In this document: positions 1-9,559 of the stretch, piece by piece
Position numbering within the stretch: the stretch's first letter is position 1
Layout: each line of letters opens with the position of its first letter
NCBI GenBank assembly: GCA_038528965.1
Contig: JBCBEC010000012.1
Span: forward strand, 1 to 64,000
Direction of reading: 5' to 3'
Source of the DNA: Lewinella sp038528965
GTDB taxonomy: Bacteria; Bacteroidota; Bacteroidia; Chitinophagales; Saprospiraceae
DNA length: 64,000 bases
Translations under genes and position numbers: made by a program
The notes under the pieces: model-generated
What the model saw: the letters and a program-made list of their open reading frames with translations, nothing else
Told to the model about the DNA's origin: nothing
Databases searched by the model: none

Positions 1-1
1 A

Positions 2-1009
2 TCGGTCACCAGAGATGCCGACGCTGATGGTAATCCTATTGAGGATACCAGTGCTCCGGATGGAGAAGAAAGAGGTATGGGCTGGTTCCCAGGCTACGCG
101 ATCGATGTAGAAACGGGTCAGCGCTTGAATATCTTCTTCGGCGAGAACTCAGTATACGATTGTGATAACCTGAATAACCTTGGTCTTGACGCTGACTGTG
201 AGTCATTGAATGCAGTGACCAATGTTGGTGGTGATATGATCTTCAACCCTCACGGTGAATTCTTCATTCTACCAGCTGGTGGTTTGGGTGGTGGTGTTAC
301 GCCATTCAACTACGTATCTGGTGGTCAGCACTTCATCTACGTTACTAATCAGCCATACGATCGTTGTGCAGAATTCCTCGACCGCTTTGGTAGCGGAAGT
401 GCACTGCGTAAGGTAGGTCCATTGGGTGATGTTACCTGGGCGGGTATGATTGCCCTACCTCCAGGTCGCCAGATGCGGAGCTACGCTGATGGTTTGATTC
501 CTGAGGATGTAATCGTGAAGCTGCGTGTTGATAACCCTTACCAGGTAGTACGGGGGACGGGGGAATTCAATGGCTACCCGACTTATCGTTTCGTACTATC
601 CGGAAAACAAGCAACTGACTTGGATGAAATTGCTCAGAACGAGACCTTGCAAGCCATTAACGTCATTCCAAATCCCTATTACGGCTTCTCGGAGTACGAG
701 GACTCGGAGACGGAAAACATCGTCAAGATTTCCAATCTTCCGGCCCAGTGTACGGTCACTATCTATTCGCTGGAAGGTAAGTTTATCAGAAAGTACGATC
801 GCAACGAAGCAGGAGATTTGATTGTGGGTAACAATCGGGCGATTAACCGAACACAAATCAATCCAGATTTGGAGTGGGATTTGAAAAACTTCCTTGGCGG
901 CCCCATCGCTAGTGGTGTCTACCTAATCCACGTAGCTGTTCCTGGTGTAGGAGAGCGCACGCTAAAGTGGTTTGGAGTAAATCGGCAGTTTGATGCGGCG
1001 GGATTGTAA
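2..1009 (+). CDS. C-terminal part of a large secreted protein (5' end outside window)
   Basis: The reading frame is open to the left edge, so only the last ~335 residues are present. The C-terminus has a motif like T9SS type A sorting domains: NVIPNPYYGFSEYE, then a beta-rich stretch with TVTIYSLEGKFIRKYD and SGVYLIHVAVPGVGERTLK. This C-terminal form is common in very large secreted Bacteroidota proteins. The visible upstream part has no catalytic motif I recognise. The gene converges on a minus-strand gene, and a hairpin terminator at 1058-1098 separates the two. Secretion by T9SS is inferred; the function is unknown. Confidence 0.75.
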   Translation, partial: SVTRDADADGNPIEDTSAPDGEERGMGWFPGYAIDVETGQRLNIFFGENSVYDCDNLNNLGLDADCESLNAVTNVGGDMIFNPHGEFFILPAGGLGGGVTPFNYVSGGQHFIYVTNQPYDRCAEFLDRFGSGSALRKVGPLGDVTWAGMIALPPGRQMRSYADGLIPEDVIVKLRVDNPYQVVRGTGEFNGYPTYRFVLSGKQATDLDEIAQNETLQAINVIPNPYYGFSEYEDSETENIVKISNLPAQCTVTIYSLEGKFIRKYDRNEAGDLIVGNNRAINRTQINPDLEWDLKNFLGGPIASGVYLIHVAVPGVGERTLKWFGVNRQFDAAGL

Positions 1010-1057
1010 CAGTGCTTGTTCTGACTTTGACTAGTTTATCATTAGAACCAAATAGAA

Positions 1058-1098
1058 AAGAGGTCAACAGGAGTAACCCTCATTGACCTCTTCTTTTT
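1058..1098. terminator. Terminator between convergent genes
   Basis: A ten-base stem (AAGAGGTCAA / TTGACCTCTT) with a 15-base loop is followed by TCTTTTT on the plus strand; the other side is A-rich. It lies between two converging genes and probably serves both. The same hairpin, slightly diverged, occurs at 2044-2080. Confidence 0.7.
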
Positions 1099-1370
1099 AA
1101 CCCGGGATTAAATACTGCAGAATTGCTATTTGATCACCACTACTTTGGTGCGGCCAAATTGCACGCCATCGTCCAGCAAGAGTTGGTATACGCCCGCTGG
1201 GAGTGCGGTCAAGTCAAACTGTTTTTCAAAGACCAAGTCAGTATTTTGATGCAGTTCCTTGTGTATCAAACGCCCGCTGGCGTCAAATACCTGAATAGTG
1301 ATGTCAGTGGCTTGCTTTTGCTCTAGACGCAGGAAGAATTGACCGGCATTGGGATTGGGATAAAGCGTAA
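1058..1370. repeat. Duplicated sorting-domain plus terminator segment, copy 1
   Basis: About 310 bp covering the terminator hairpin, stop codon and sorting-domain coding sequence of the 290-residue frame closely match 2041-2353, which holds the same parts of the 2044-residue protease. Similarity stops abruptly just upstream of the YPNPN motif codons (near GGGATAAAGCGT). Confidence 0.75.
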
Positions 1371-1950
1371 ACGAGTATTGACCTTCTTGGTCATTGGTAC
1401 TTACAGGATCATGACAACTATCTGCGACTTCAAAGTCAAGCAGCCAATCATATCCTGAACATAGCGGTACCACGCCAAAAGAATTTGACCCTACTCCTTC
1501 ATAGTACCCATTATGGTCATTACTAAAGAAAAAATACTTCCTCATCTCCCCAGCAAACTCCCTATAATAGATGGTATCTAATCGTAGCGGAGCACCCCAA
1601 TCAACAAATTGCATACTATCACCAATCATAAGACTATAGTCTGCGATTAGTACTTCTTCATCATATCCTGGTCCAAGAAAAAAAACTTGTTGCTCTTCCC
1701 GGTCTTCTCTAACGTAGGCGACTGAAGACACACAGTCATCTTGCTCATCTTCAATTGTTACTACATTATAATCCTTGTTGTTTATCGTTATCGTATCACA
1801 CATTAATCGAACATAAACTGATCTGTATGAACCCATACCTTGGCCGATACCTATTCTCCAGAACGCCCCCTCCTGTAAAGTCGGTTCATAATCTTGGGTG
1901 TGGATAGTTGAAAATAATGGTAAGATTAGTGCGAGTAGAATGTATCTCAT
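1126..1950 (-). CDS. Secreted protein with T9SS type A sorting domain
   Basis: The ATG at 1950 is chosen because it opens directly into a signal peptide (MRYILLALILPLFSTIHTQ); a longer in-frame version adds 16 non-hydrophobic residues. The mature protein is about 255 residues. The middle part is acidic and aromatic, with no recognised enzyme motif. The last ~80 residues are a T9SS sorting domain starting FTLYPNPNAGQFFLRLEQ and ending GRTKVVVIK. That domain is almost identical to the C-terminus of the next, much larger gene, and the similarity continues through the stop codon into the terminator. This points to a recent local duplication or gene conversion. Cargo function is unknown. Confidence 0.8.
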   Translation of the reverse strand: MRYILLALILPLFSTIHTQDYEPTLQEGAFWRIGIGQGMGSYRSVYVRLMCDTITINNKDYNVVTIEDEQDDCVSSVAYVREDREEQQVFFLGPGYDEEVLIADYSLMIGDSMQFVDWGAPLRLDTIYYREFAGEMRKYFFFSNDHNGYYEGVGSNSFGVVPLCSGYDWLLDFEVADSCHDPVSTNDQEGQYSFTLYPNPNAGQFFLRLEQKQATDITIQVFDASGRLIHKELHQNTDLVFEKQFDLTALPAGVYQLLLDDGVQFGRTKVVVIK

Positions 1951-2034
1951 TTTCAGGTGGTTGAACGCGTTAAAATTCCAAGTTAAAAAATATCCCAATT
2001 TTACCTTGCTAAGTTGAGTAAAGCAGTTTAGCTA

Positions 2035-2072
2035 TAAACAAAAAGGTCAGCAAGGATACTCCTCACTGACCT
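2035..2072 (-). terminator. Terminator of the large protease/adhesin gene
   Basis: The stem AGGTCAG (2044-2050) / CTGACCT (2066-2072), read on the minus strand, is followed by TTTTGTTTAT. It sits 37 bp past the stop codon of the 2044-residue gene. Confidence 0.65.
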
Positions 2073-2353
2073 CTTCTTTTCAATCCGGTATTAAATACGC
2101 CCGAATCGCTATTTGATCACCACCACTTTGGTGCGGCCAAATTGAACGCCATTGTCCAGTAATAGTTGGTATACGCCCGCTGGGAGTGCGGTCAAGTCAA
2201 ACTGTTTTGCAAAGACCAAGCCGGTATTTTGATGCAATTCCCTTTGGATCAAACGCCCGCGGGCATCAAAGACCTGGATAGTGATATCACTGGCTTGCTC
2301 TTGCTCAAGGCGCAGGAAGAATTGACCTGTGTTGGGATTGGGATAAAGCGTGA
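2041..2353. repeat. Duplicated sorting-domain plus terminator segment, copy 2
   Basis: This is the partner of 1058-1370. It includes the sorting domain (LYPNPNTGQFFLRLEQ to GRTKVVVIK), the stop codon and the terminator of the large protease gene. Both copies are in the same orientation. Confidence 0.75.
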
Positions 2354-5300
2354 AGTCCAGCGTTGGCTGTTCCACTTCGAACACATTTACCAACACATCA
2401 ACGATTGTACTAGAACGGCAGCCATTGGCATCTTCTACCCAAACTTCGTAAGTGCCTACGGGTAGGTCAGAGAATGTATTCTCACTAGAGAAGGCCATCC
2501 CGTCCAGGCTATATACGTAGGGTGGTACACCACCTACACCAGTAGCAGTGATATCGTCTCCATTGATCTCCGTGGAAACGGTGAGTTCGTCGGGTTCAGC
2601 AATGGTAAAGGCTTGCAAGCCAACAATATCGCCCATGGCGTCCATCACCTGTACTTCGTAGGTGCCACCCGAGAGGTTGGTGAAGATATTGGAGTTAAAC
2701 CATGTCTGCCCACCGTCAATACTGTACAGATAAGGTGGTGTTCCACCGGTAGCAGTAATGCTGATGGTCATGCCTGGTTCGCCAAAGCAGTTTACTAAGC
2801 CACTCACCTCAAAGGATACGGATAGGGTGGTTCCTATGGCTACCTGGGTGACGATGGCACAGCCGTTTTCATCGCGTACGGTTACCTGGTATTCACCGGT
2901 AGGTAGATCCGGGAAAAGTGGTTCCGCTTGGAAGTTGATGCCATCCACGCTGTATTCCAAATCACCGGTACCCCCGCTGGCAGTAATCATCACGCTATCT
3001 CCTTCTACCATCACCGACATCATCAGTAATGGCGGGTTAGTGATGGTAATACTTCCAGTTTCCCGGGTGAAGCCATCCGCATCACGTACGGTCACGGTGT
3101 ATTCCCCAGGAGCAAGGCCTGCGAAAATGCTCGAACTTTGGAAGGTCGTTCCATTCAGGCTGTATTCGTATGGTGGTGTGCCACCACTAACCAGGGCTTC
3201 AATTTGACCGTCGTTCACATTGAAGCAACTCATATCGTTGATGATCTCCAGGCTTACCACCAGGCTATTTACTGCTACGGTGGCATTCAAGACGAGTACA
3301 CAACCGTTAGCATCGATCACCCGCACTTCGTAGGTACCATTTGGAACATCTTCAAAAATGGGGCTGGCTTGTGGCGTGCCATCATTCAACTGATAGTTAA
3401 GCGATCCCGTTCCTCCACCGGCTACTACTGTGATGGTATTGTCCGTTACATCCACCGAGCCAAGCAGTTCTACAGGGTTAGTAATAGTGATGCTGTTGGT
3501 GACGCGGGTGAAGCCTTCGCTATCACGAACCGTCACTGTGTAGATGCCCGGAGCCAGGTTGGTAAAGGTGTTTTCGGGCTGATAGTTCACACCATCCAAG
3601 CTGTATTCAAACGGGGCAGTGCCACCGTTTACCGTTACGCTAATGATACCATCGTTGGCATTGAAGCAACTGATATCGCTCACCAAACCTGTAGACACTA
3701 CCAGTGTATTTACGGCCACGGTAGCACTCAACTCAAACTCACAACCATTGGCGTCAATTACCGTGATGGTGTAAGTACCATTGGGTACATCCGTAAACAC
3801 GGGATTACTTTGTGGTGTGCCATCTTCTAGCTGATACATATAGGGTACCGTGCCTCCCGTTGCGCTAACTGCAATTGTGCGTACCACCACTGCTACGCTT
3901 CCACTCAAAGCTGGTGGATTGGTAATGGTAATGCTATTGGTAGTTTGTGTAAACCCTTCGCCATCCATTACCGTCACCGTGTAGGTACCCGCAGCGAGCC
4001 CTCCGAAGGAGTTGTCCGTTTGGAAGTTGGCCCCGTCCAAGCTGTACTGATAAGGTGCTGTACCACCACTTACGTTGACCGTAATCGTACCATCATTGGC
4101 GTTGAAGCAACTAATATCATTGACCAAACTCGCCGAAACGACTAAGGTGTTCACTGCTACGGTAGCGCTAAGCTCCAGTTCGCAACCATTGGCATCAATT
4201 ATCGTTACCGCGTAGGTGCCATTGGCCACGTCGTTGAATACCGGACTAGATTGTGGCGTACCATCCGCTAGTTGATACATCAGTGGAGCGGTGCCACCTG
4301 ATGCAGTTACGGTGATTGTACGTTCCATTACCGTTAGGCTGCCACTTATAGCCGTAGGGTTAGTGATGTTGACGCTATTTGTGGTACGTGTAAAACCTTC
4401 ACTGTCCCTGACCGTAACGGTATAGGTTCCTGCAGCTAGTCCTCCAAATGAGTTGTCCGTTTGGAAGTTGATCCCGTCCAAGCTGTATTCGTAGGGCTCG
4501 GTCCCTCCAGCGGCATTGACCGTAATCGTACCGTCATTGGCGTTGAAGCAAGAAATGTTATTAACCAGACTGGCGCTTACCACCAAGCTGTTGACTGCTA
4601 CAATGGCGGTCGTGCTAGTGGTACAGTCATTGGCATCAATGACCGTAAGCATATAGGTGCCGTTGGCCAAATCGCTGAAGACAGGAGACGATTGCGGCGT
4701 TCCATCATTGAGCTGATACATCAACGGAGGTGTACCGCCTCCGGCGCTCAATGTAATCGTGTTCACATTTACCGCTGCACTTAAGGTGAGTAGTGGCGGG
4801 TTAGTGATTGTAAGGGTGCTGCTTGAGCGGGTAAAGCCTTCTCCATCTAATACCTCTACGGTATAAGTTCCCGGTGCCAGATTGGTGAACGTGGGCTCCG
4901 GCTGCAATGTTCCTCCGTTGAGGCGATACTGATAAGGCATAGTACCACCGCTCACTAAGGCTGTGATAATTCCATCGTCAGCATCGTGGCAGGTGACCTG
5001 TTGTACTACCGAGGCCGTGATAGCCAAAGTGTTGACCGCCACGGTCGCCATTACGGTAGTTTGACACCCATTGGCATCTGTTACCGTAATGGTATAGGTG
5101 CCATTGTCCAGATCAGGGAAGACTGCGCTGGATTGTGGTGTATTGTCATTGAGCTGGTAGGTATACGCCGGTGTACCGCCCATTGGTGTAATCGTGATTT
5201 GATCATCGTCTACTGCGGCCATGGCCATCAGTTCCTCTGGTTGCATGATCAGGAAACTATTGGTGCTAACGACATTCCCCGTCATATCCTGTACGCTTAC

Positions 5301-8243
5301 TACGTAACTACCGGCACTCAAGCCTGTGAAGACATTGTCAGCTTGAAAATCACCGTTGTTCAGGGAGTATTCGTAAGGCATTACGCCTCCTTCGGCCAGT
5401 ACTTCAATACTGGCGTTGGCGTTTCCGTGGCAGGCGTTTTCCTGGAGCTGATTGTAATCGACGACTAGCGGCTCGATCAGGATTTCAATCTGGAATACAT
5501 TGTTTGGCGTAACCAGACCCGCCGCATTTTCGAGATCGAAGACGAACTCGTCCATGAGTACTACACCACCTTCGTGCTGATAGGAAAGTAGACCGTCGTC
5601 AATATCGGCCTGAGTGAAGGAATCACCTAAATTTAGCATGACGCCATTTAAGAACAGCATGCCTTCGTTCGGCATATCTGTCAGCGTGAAGAAGATTTCG
5701 TCAGCTGAGCTCATGTCGTCACTGGCCTCCAGATATGCATTGGTGATTATTTCCGACGTATTATGCGGCACGAGCAGCATTTCATTGGTCAAGAGAAACG
5801 GAGGAGTACTCGGAATCTCGTAGCAAACCGTGACGGACCATTCTTCCAGAATACCGCCGTCGGAGGTAGCATTATCGTTTAGCTGTAAAGTCCATTGTCC
5901 AGCACTGCTTTCACCGATCAGGTCGTCCAGGTTGTCTATAGCTTGGAAGCTGCCTTCAATGGCGTAAGGCGCGCCAGGGTTATTGGCACCAGTTTGGGAG
6001 GTGTTACAGGTATTTTCTAGAGCTGTGGCGCTATTAGGACTGCTAGCGCTGAAACTTAGATTAAGGTTGTCTTCGGAGCAGCCAAATTGCCCACTGGGAA
6101 AGCCAGGGCGATCAAACAAGCTGATCGAACCACCGCTGGCGGGGAACAAGACCGCATCTAAATCACCCACGTAGGTGTGCGTGACTTCCATCATAACCAT
6201 AACGGAGAAAATCTCTTCGTCATCGTTGAAGGAGATATCATTTTCCACCGTTGGGGTACCAGAATCACTGATAGTAGTGGAGAAGTTAGAAGTATAGGTA
6301 ATACAACTGATGTTATCTGTAGTGAAGTTGAACTCGTCGGCCCAGAAGCTAGTACCACAGTCGTTCATGGCTCGTACTCGCCAGTAATAGCGGGTGGCAC
6401 CTTGGTTGGCGTTCACCGGCTGGTAAGTAAGAGCGGTAGTCATGCCAGTCTCTACGATGTTCGTGAAGTTGATATCAGTAGCAATCTGCACTTCGTAATT
6501 GGTAGCTCCGCTATCATCACCATCCCATTCTAGCACTGGGTTAGGGAATTCGTCTAAGCTGTTATTTGCCGGCTCAATCAAAGTAGGCGGGATAGACGGA
6601 TCAGGAAGAATACTGACACTTAATGTGATCTGGGTCGTTTCACTACCATTAGTGGCTTCTACCGTAAAGCTATAGTCACCGGGGTCAGCACCGGAGGTTT
6701 GTAGCGTGAGTAAGGATGTCTCGCCCGGTGAAAGTACCGTAGGGCTGAAGAAAGCCGCGGCGCCAGGAGGGAGATCATCAGCAGAGAGGGTAACGTTGCC
6801 GCTAAAGTCTCCATTTACTTCGATGTCATAAAAAGCATCATCTGGTTGACATACTTCCTGATCAACCGGGTTAGCACTCAGACTGAAGCCACAATCGTTG
6901 GCCCAGCGGCCATTAATGGTGAGCGTACCGGTGTTATTAGGGTCAAGCCAGTCTCGTAAACGAGAGTTAGCGTTACCACCCGCATCCCAGGATACGGCAA
7001 AGGCACCGTACCAGTCGGAGCTATTGTTTCCACAGGCGGCTCCACCACCGTGTAGTTGTCCGACTACGCGCTCGTCCTGGTCAAAAAGTGGCGAACCAGA
7101 AGAACCTGGTTCCGTGGTGCCCACGTCCCAGTCGATTACGCGTACGTGGGTAAAGTTGGAGGTTGGAGTTGTACCACCGTAAGTAGTAAAGGTACTTGCA
7201 TCATTTTCAAAACTAATCCGTTTTTCATCCGTGCGAGGGTGGTGAATGCCAATTGAATTGCTGATGGCTGCGCCACTGGCATCCCAACCTGCTAAGTAGG
7301 CGTTGGCGGTAGGCGATACAGGGTCATCCAATTCCACCAGCACAAAATCGGATTGGGAGCGACGAGAACGGAAGATTGAACCGGTATTAAAGTCATTCAA
7401 CTGTCCATCGCCGGCGCCACCACTGGCCGCGCTGAAGGGTTGACGGCAAGTACTGTTCTGGAAATTCCAGTACGTAACTAGCGAGGGCGCGTTTCCGGCA
7501 TTAATGCCACAGTGAAAGGCCGTCATGAAAAAAGGCTTACAGTCGTTTTCCACATTATTGACCAAAAAGCCCGTACAGAAGGTGCCGCCACCAGTAGAGA
7601 TGACTGCTACGGATTGAATAATATCTCGGTGAGGTTCTACTATGCCCCAACCATCAGCCGTGCCACAAATCACATCCAGGTTACAAGAACCGGAAATCAA
7701 TGAGGTAAAGTCTTCAAAAGCGTGGTTGACGTAAGACAGCTTCAGGCGGAGTTGATCGGCTACCGCATCGGGTAGCTGCACTTCGATGACAATCTCGTCG
7801 CCCGTAAGGAGCGGTGTCCACAATTGTTCGTGATCCTCATTATCAGCTGGAGTAAAGGGGCCGCGGACCTCCTTATAATCAGGAGTATACAGCATTAGCT
7901 GGCCGCCTTTGGGCATGAAGTACTCCGTAAATCCTAGGTTGATAGAGTGGGCTGCATTCGAGTGGATACGGAGGCGCCACACCTGACCATTAGGGGTAGA
8001 CTCCCAGGTGCCACTATTGGCAGGGCTGAGGTCTACCTCAATATTGGTAGCATAACGTGGCGCTACACCCGGTCCACGGCGGGCAAGCTCGGCTTCTAAC
8101 AATGCTGCATTGTCTTGTGCCGGCATGCGTACCGCCGAAAGTTGATCGGCAGGAATCAGCCCTTTGGCCAAGCGTTGATCTTTCTGGGAAAAAAGAGTGG
8201 TGGCGATGAATAGAATGGCAATGCCAAGTAGTAGTCGTTGCAT
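2109..8243 (-). CDS. Secreted trypsin-like protease with P-domain, SprB repeats and T9SS sorting domain
   Basis: A 2044-residue multidomain exoprotein. A signal peptide (MQRLLLGIAILFIATTLFSQ) is followed by an N-terminal beta domain and a serine protease domain. The triad is visible as His244 (MTAFHCG), Asp299 (SDFVLVEL) and Ser382 (GSSGSP), in the style of lysyl endopeptidases. Next come a fibronectin-like segment with YYWRVRAMNDCG and a proprotein-convertase P-domain (VGDLDAVLFP ... GQWTLQLNDN). Then seven paired modules of ~145 residues follow, each a SprB-like half (SCFNANDGTITV, GGTAPYQYSLDG) and a second half (YQLNDGTPQSSPVF, VTVIDANGC). The C-terminus is a T9SS type A domain. It is likely surface-anchored or released; a role in protein degradation and adhesion is inferred. 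The substrate is unknown. Confidence 0.88.
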   Translation of the reverse strand: MQRLLLGIAILFIATTLFSQKDQRLAKGLIPADQLSAVRMPAQDNAALLEAELARRGPGVAPRYATNIEVDLSPANSGTWESTPNGQVWRLRIHSNAAHSINLGFTEYFMPKGGQLMLYTPDYKEVRGPFTPADNEDHEQLWTPLLTGDEIVIEVQLPDAVADQLRLKLSYVNHAFEDFTSLISGSCNLDVICGTADGWGIVEPHRDIIQSVAVISTGGGTFCTGFLVNNVENDCKPFFMTAFHCGINAGNAPSLVTYWNFQNSTCRQPFSAASGGAGDGQLNDFNTGSIFRSRRSQSDFVLVELDDPVSPTANAYLAGWDASGAAISNSIGIHHPRTDEKRISFENDASTFTTYGGTTPTSNFTHVRVIDWDVGTTEPGSSGSPLFDQDERVVGQLHGGGAACGNNSSDWYGAFAVSWDAGGNANSRLRDWLDPNNTGTLTINGRWANDCGFSLSANPVDQEVCQPDDAFYDIEVNGDFSGNVTLSADDLPPGAAAFFSPTVLSPGETSLLTLQTSGADPGDYSFTVEATNGSETTQITLSVSILPDPSIPPTLIEPANNSLDEFPNPVLEWDGDDSGATNYEVQIATDINFTNIVETGMTTALTYQPVNANQGATRYYWRVRAMNDCGTSFWADEFNFTTDNISCITYTSNFSTTISDSGTPTVENDISFNDDEEIFSVMVMMEVTHTYVGDLDAVLFPASGGSISLFDRPGFPSGQFGCSEDNLNLSFSASSPNSATALENTCNTSQTGANNPGAPYAIEGSFQAIDNLDDLIGESSAGQWTLQLNDNATSDGGILEEWSVTVCYEIPSTPPFLLTNEMLLVPHNTSEIITNAYLEASDDMSSADEIFFTLTDMPNEGMLFLNGVMLNLGDSFTQADIDDGLLSYQHEGGVVLMDEFVFDLENAAGLVTPNNVFQIEILIEPLVVDYNQLQENACHGNANASIEVLAEGGVMPYEYSLNNGDFQADNVFTGLSAGSYVVSVQDMTGNVVSTNSFLIMQPEELMAMAAVDDDQITITPMGGTPAYTYQLNDNTPQSSAVFPDLDNGTYTITVTDANGCQTTVMATVAVNTLAITASVVQQVTCHDADDGIITALVSGGTMPYQYRLNGGTLQPEPTFTNLAPGTYTVEVLDGEGFTRSSSTLTITNPPLLTLSAAVNVNTITLSAGGGTPPLMYQLNDGTPQSSPVFSDLANGTYMLTVIDANDCTTSTTAIVAVNSLVVSASLVNNISCFNANDGTITVNAAGGTEPYEYSLDGINFQTDNSFGGLAAGTYTVTVRDSEGFTRTTNSVNITNPTAISGSLTVMERTITVTASGGTAPLMYQLADGTPQSSPVFNDVANGTYAVTIIDANGCELELSATVAVNTLVVSASLVNDISCFNANDGTITVNVSGGTAPYQYSLDGANFQTDNSFGGLAAGTYTVTVMDGEGFTQTTNSITITNPPALSGSVAVVVRTIAVSATGGTVPYMYQLEDGTPQSNPVFTDVPNGTYTITVIDANGCEFELSATVAVNTLVVSTGLVSDISCFNANDGIISVTVNGGTAPFEYSLDGVNYQPENTFTNLAPGIYTVTVRDSEGFTRVTNSITITNPVELLGSVDVTDNTITVVAGGGTGSLNYQLNDGTPQASPIFEDVPNGTYEVRVIDANGCVLVLNATVAVNSLVVSLEIINDMSCFNVNDGQIEALVSGGTPPYEYSLNGTTFQSSSIFAGLAPGEYTVTVRDADGFTRETGSITITNPPLLMMSVMVEGDSVMITASGGTGDLEYSVDGINFQAEPLFPDLPTGEYQVTVRDENGCAIVTQVAIGTTLSVSFEVSGLVNCFGEPGMTISITATGGTPPYLYSIDGGQTWFNSNIFTNLSGGTYEVQVMDAMGDIVGLQAFTIAEPDELTVSTEINGDDITATGVGGVPPYVYSLDGMAFSSENTFSDLPVGTYEVWVEDANGCRSSTIVDVLVNVFEVEQPTLDFTLYPNPNTGQFFLRLEQEQASDITIQVFDARGRLIQRELHQNTGLVFAKQFDLTALPAGVYQLLLDNGVQFGRTKVVVIK
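2390..5460 (-). repeat. Seven tandem ~430-bp coding repeats (SprB-like modules)
   Basis: The segment encodes seven consecutive A+B module pairs inside the large protease. Pairs 3-5 are the most alike (SCFNANDG starts, GLAAGTYTVTVRD), while the outer pairs are diverged. This suggests internal expansion from the centre. Confidence 0.75.
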
Positions 8244-8670
8244 AAGTCCTTAAGGCAGTTAGTTGAATGTGTTCGTTTGGGTAACGAATCTTGTATTAAT
8301 AACAGGGGGGAGTAAATGCTATAAACAGGGCAAGTACTATGCCAGCGAGGGCAAACGTACAAAGAATGCAGAGCGTGGACTAGATGAAAAGGGACAGGCC
8401 AATGCTGGGCATAAGGAAGGTAGGATAGAAAAACATATACTAAATTCCTTTTATGTGATAGAAATCAACTGTTTACAGTATGTGTAAGCTACTGATCTGT
8501 ATAAGAATGAAGTATTCTAGACTGGCGGATGCCCGACAAAAAAAGAAGAAATAGCACGGAATGAAACATGAATGAGGCGACGAAGGAAAACGAAAAAAAT
8601 TCGTCTGCCAATAGCATTTTTTCAGTTTCTACTTACTACAGCGTTTAGATAAGGCTTGCTGGGGGGCTGA
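8244..8670. other. Intergenic region upstream of the protease gene
   Basis: No convincing ORF is present; the short frames lack homologous features. On the minus strand TACGTTTG (8352-8359) fits the Bacteroidota -7 box TAnnTTTG, about 110 bp upstream of the protease ATG. I see no good -33 element and no clear terminator. Confidence 0.35.
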
Positions 8671-9522
8671 TCAGCTCGCAGAATAATCCAGAAAGGCGAT
8701 GGATCTGAATTCTCCGACGACCTCATATCCGATTCTCTTGTAGATATCGTTTGAGGTGGGGTTCTCCATATCTGTGAATAGGGTACAGAATTGATATCCT
8801 CTACCCAGCATTAGACTACTGAGCTCAGCTACGATCTTGGTAGCGTACCCCTTCTTGCGGTACTCCAGCGGAGTATACACGTAGTTTATCGTTATCCCAT
8901 TGTTGGTGGGGCGGGCAATACAAGTCATGGTCACTGCTGCTCCGTCCATCCAGAGGTAAACTTCCTCATTATTGATTTTTCTGAGGGCGCCTTCCCGAGC
9001 AGCCTGCTTATCATTTTCATTCAAGGCTTCGATCAAGAATTGGTGCATCCATTTGGCCACCAATTCAAGGTCTTCTGGCGTAGCTTTTCTTAGGTGTCCA
9101 TTCCTTGGTGGATTATGTTTCACCGCTGTAAGTTGATATACGAGCTGTTTGTACACCACCTCATACCTCCAGCCCAACTTGCTTGCTAAGGTATCCCCAG
9201 CGTGTAAGACTAAGTTTTTAGCTCCCAGTAAACCTGGAAAGGTGATTCGTTCCCTATCTAGATAGTCAGCTAGAGTTAGTATGGATTCTTCCTGGTTCAG
9301 GTCATTACTAGACATGATGAGGTGTCTGCCGGGAGTTTGCATGCCGGAAAATTGGATCTCATTGTCTTTCCAGATGCTTAGGTAAAAGCTACCATTCCGC
9401 TTGTTCTTGGCATTGTCTAGTGCAAGTCCTAGCAGCAGACTGTTGAGTACTTCTTTTTGCTCCAGCCATTTCAGGTTATCGGTAAGGTACCGGTCTGCTG
9501 TTTCGTAGGTCTTTAGCTGCAT
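8671..9522 (-). CDS. GNAT family N-acetyltransferase
   Basis: About 283 residues using the ATG at 9522; a TTG three codons upstream is less likely. The C-terminal half has GNAT features: the acetyl-CoA-binding stretch VYTPLEYRKKGYATKIV, then LFTDMENPTSNDIYKRIGYEVVGEF, which ends in the usual strand after the NxxSxxxYxxxGF motif. The N-terminal half (FPGLLGAKNLVLHAGD) resembles the extra domain of two-domain GNATs. A cytoplasmic acyltransferase is expected; the substrate cannot be told from sequence. Same strand as the two genes upstream. Confidence 0.8.
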   Translation of the reverse strand: MQLKTYETADRYLTDNLKWLEQKEVLNSLLLGLALDNAKNKRNGSFYLSIWKDNEIQFSGMQTPGRHLIMSSNDLNQEESILTLADYLDRERITFPGLLGAKNLVLHAGDTLASKLGWRYEVVYKQLVYQLTAVKHNPPRNGHLRKATPEDLELVAKWMHQFLIEALNENDKQAAREGALRKINNEEVYLWMDGAAVTMTCIARPTNNGITINYVYTPLEYRKKGYATKIVAELSSLMLGRGYQFCTLFTDMENPTSNDIYKRIGYEVVGEFRSIAFLDYSAS

Positions 9523-9559
9523 TTTTTTCAATTAGGGGTTCGAAAGCAGAATGGATACT

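Noticed and set aside
3138..3830. 230-residue plus-strand frame and several similar ones across 2.1-5.5 kb
   Set aside because: They are antisense to the SprB-repeat coding region, reflect its periodic codon pattern, and show no protein features.
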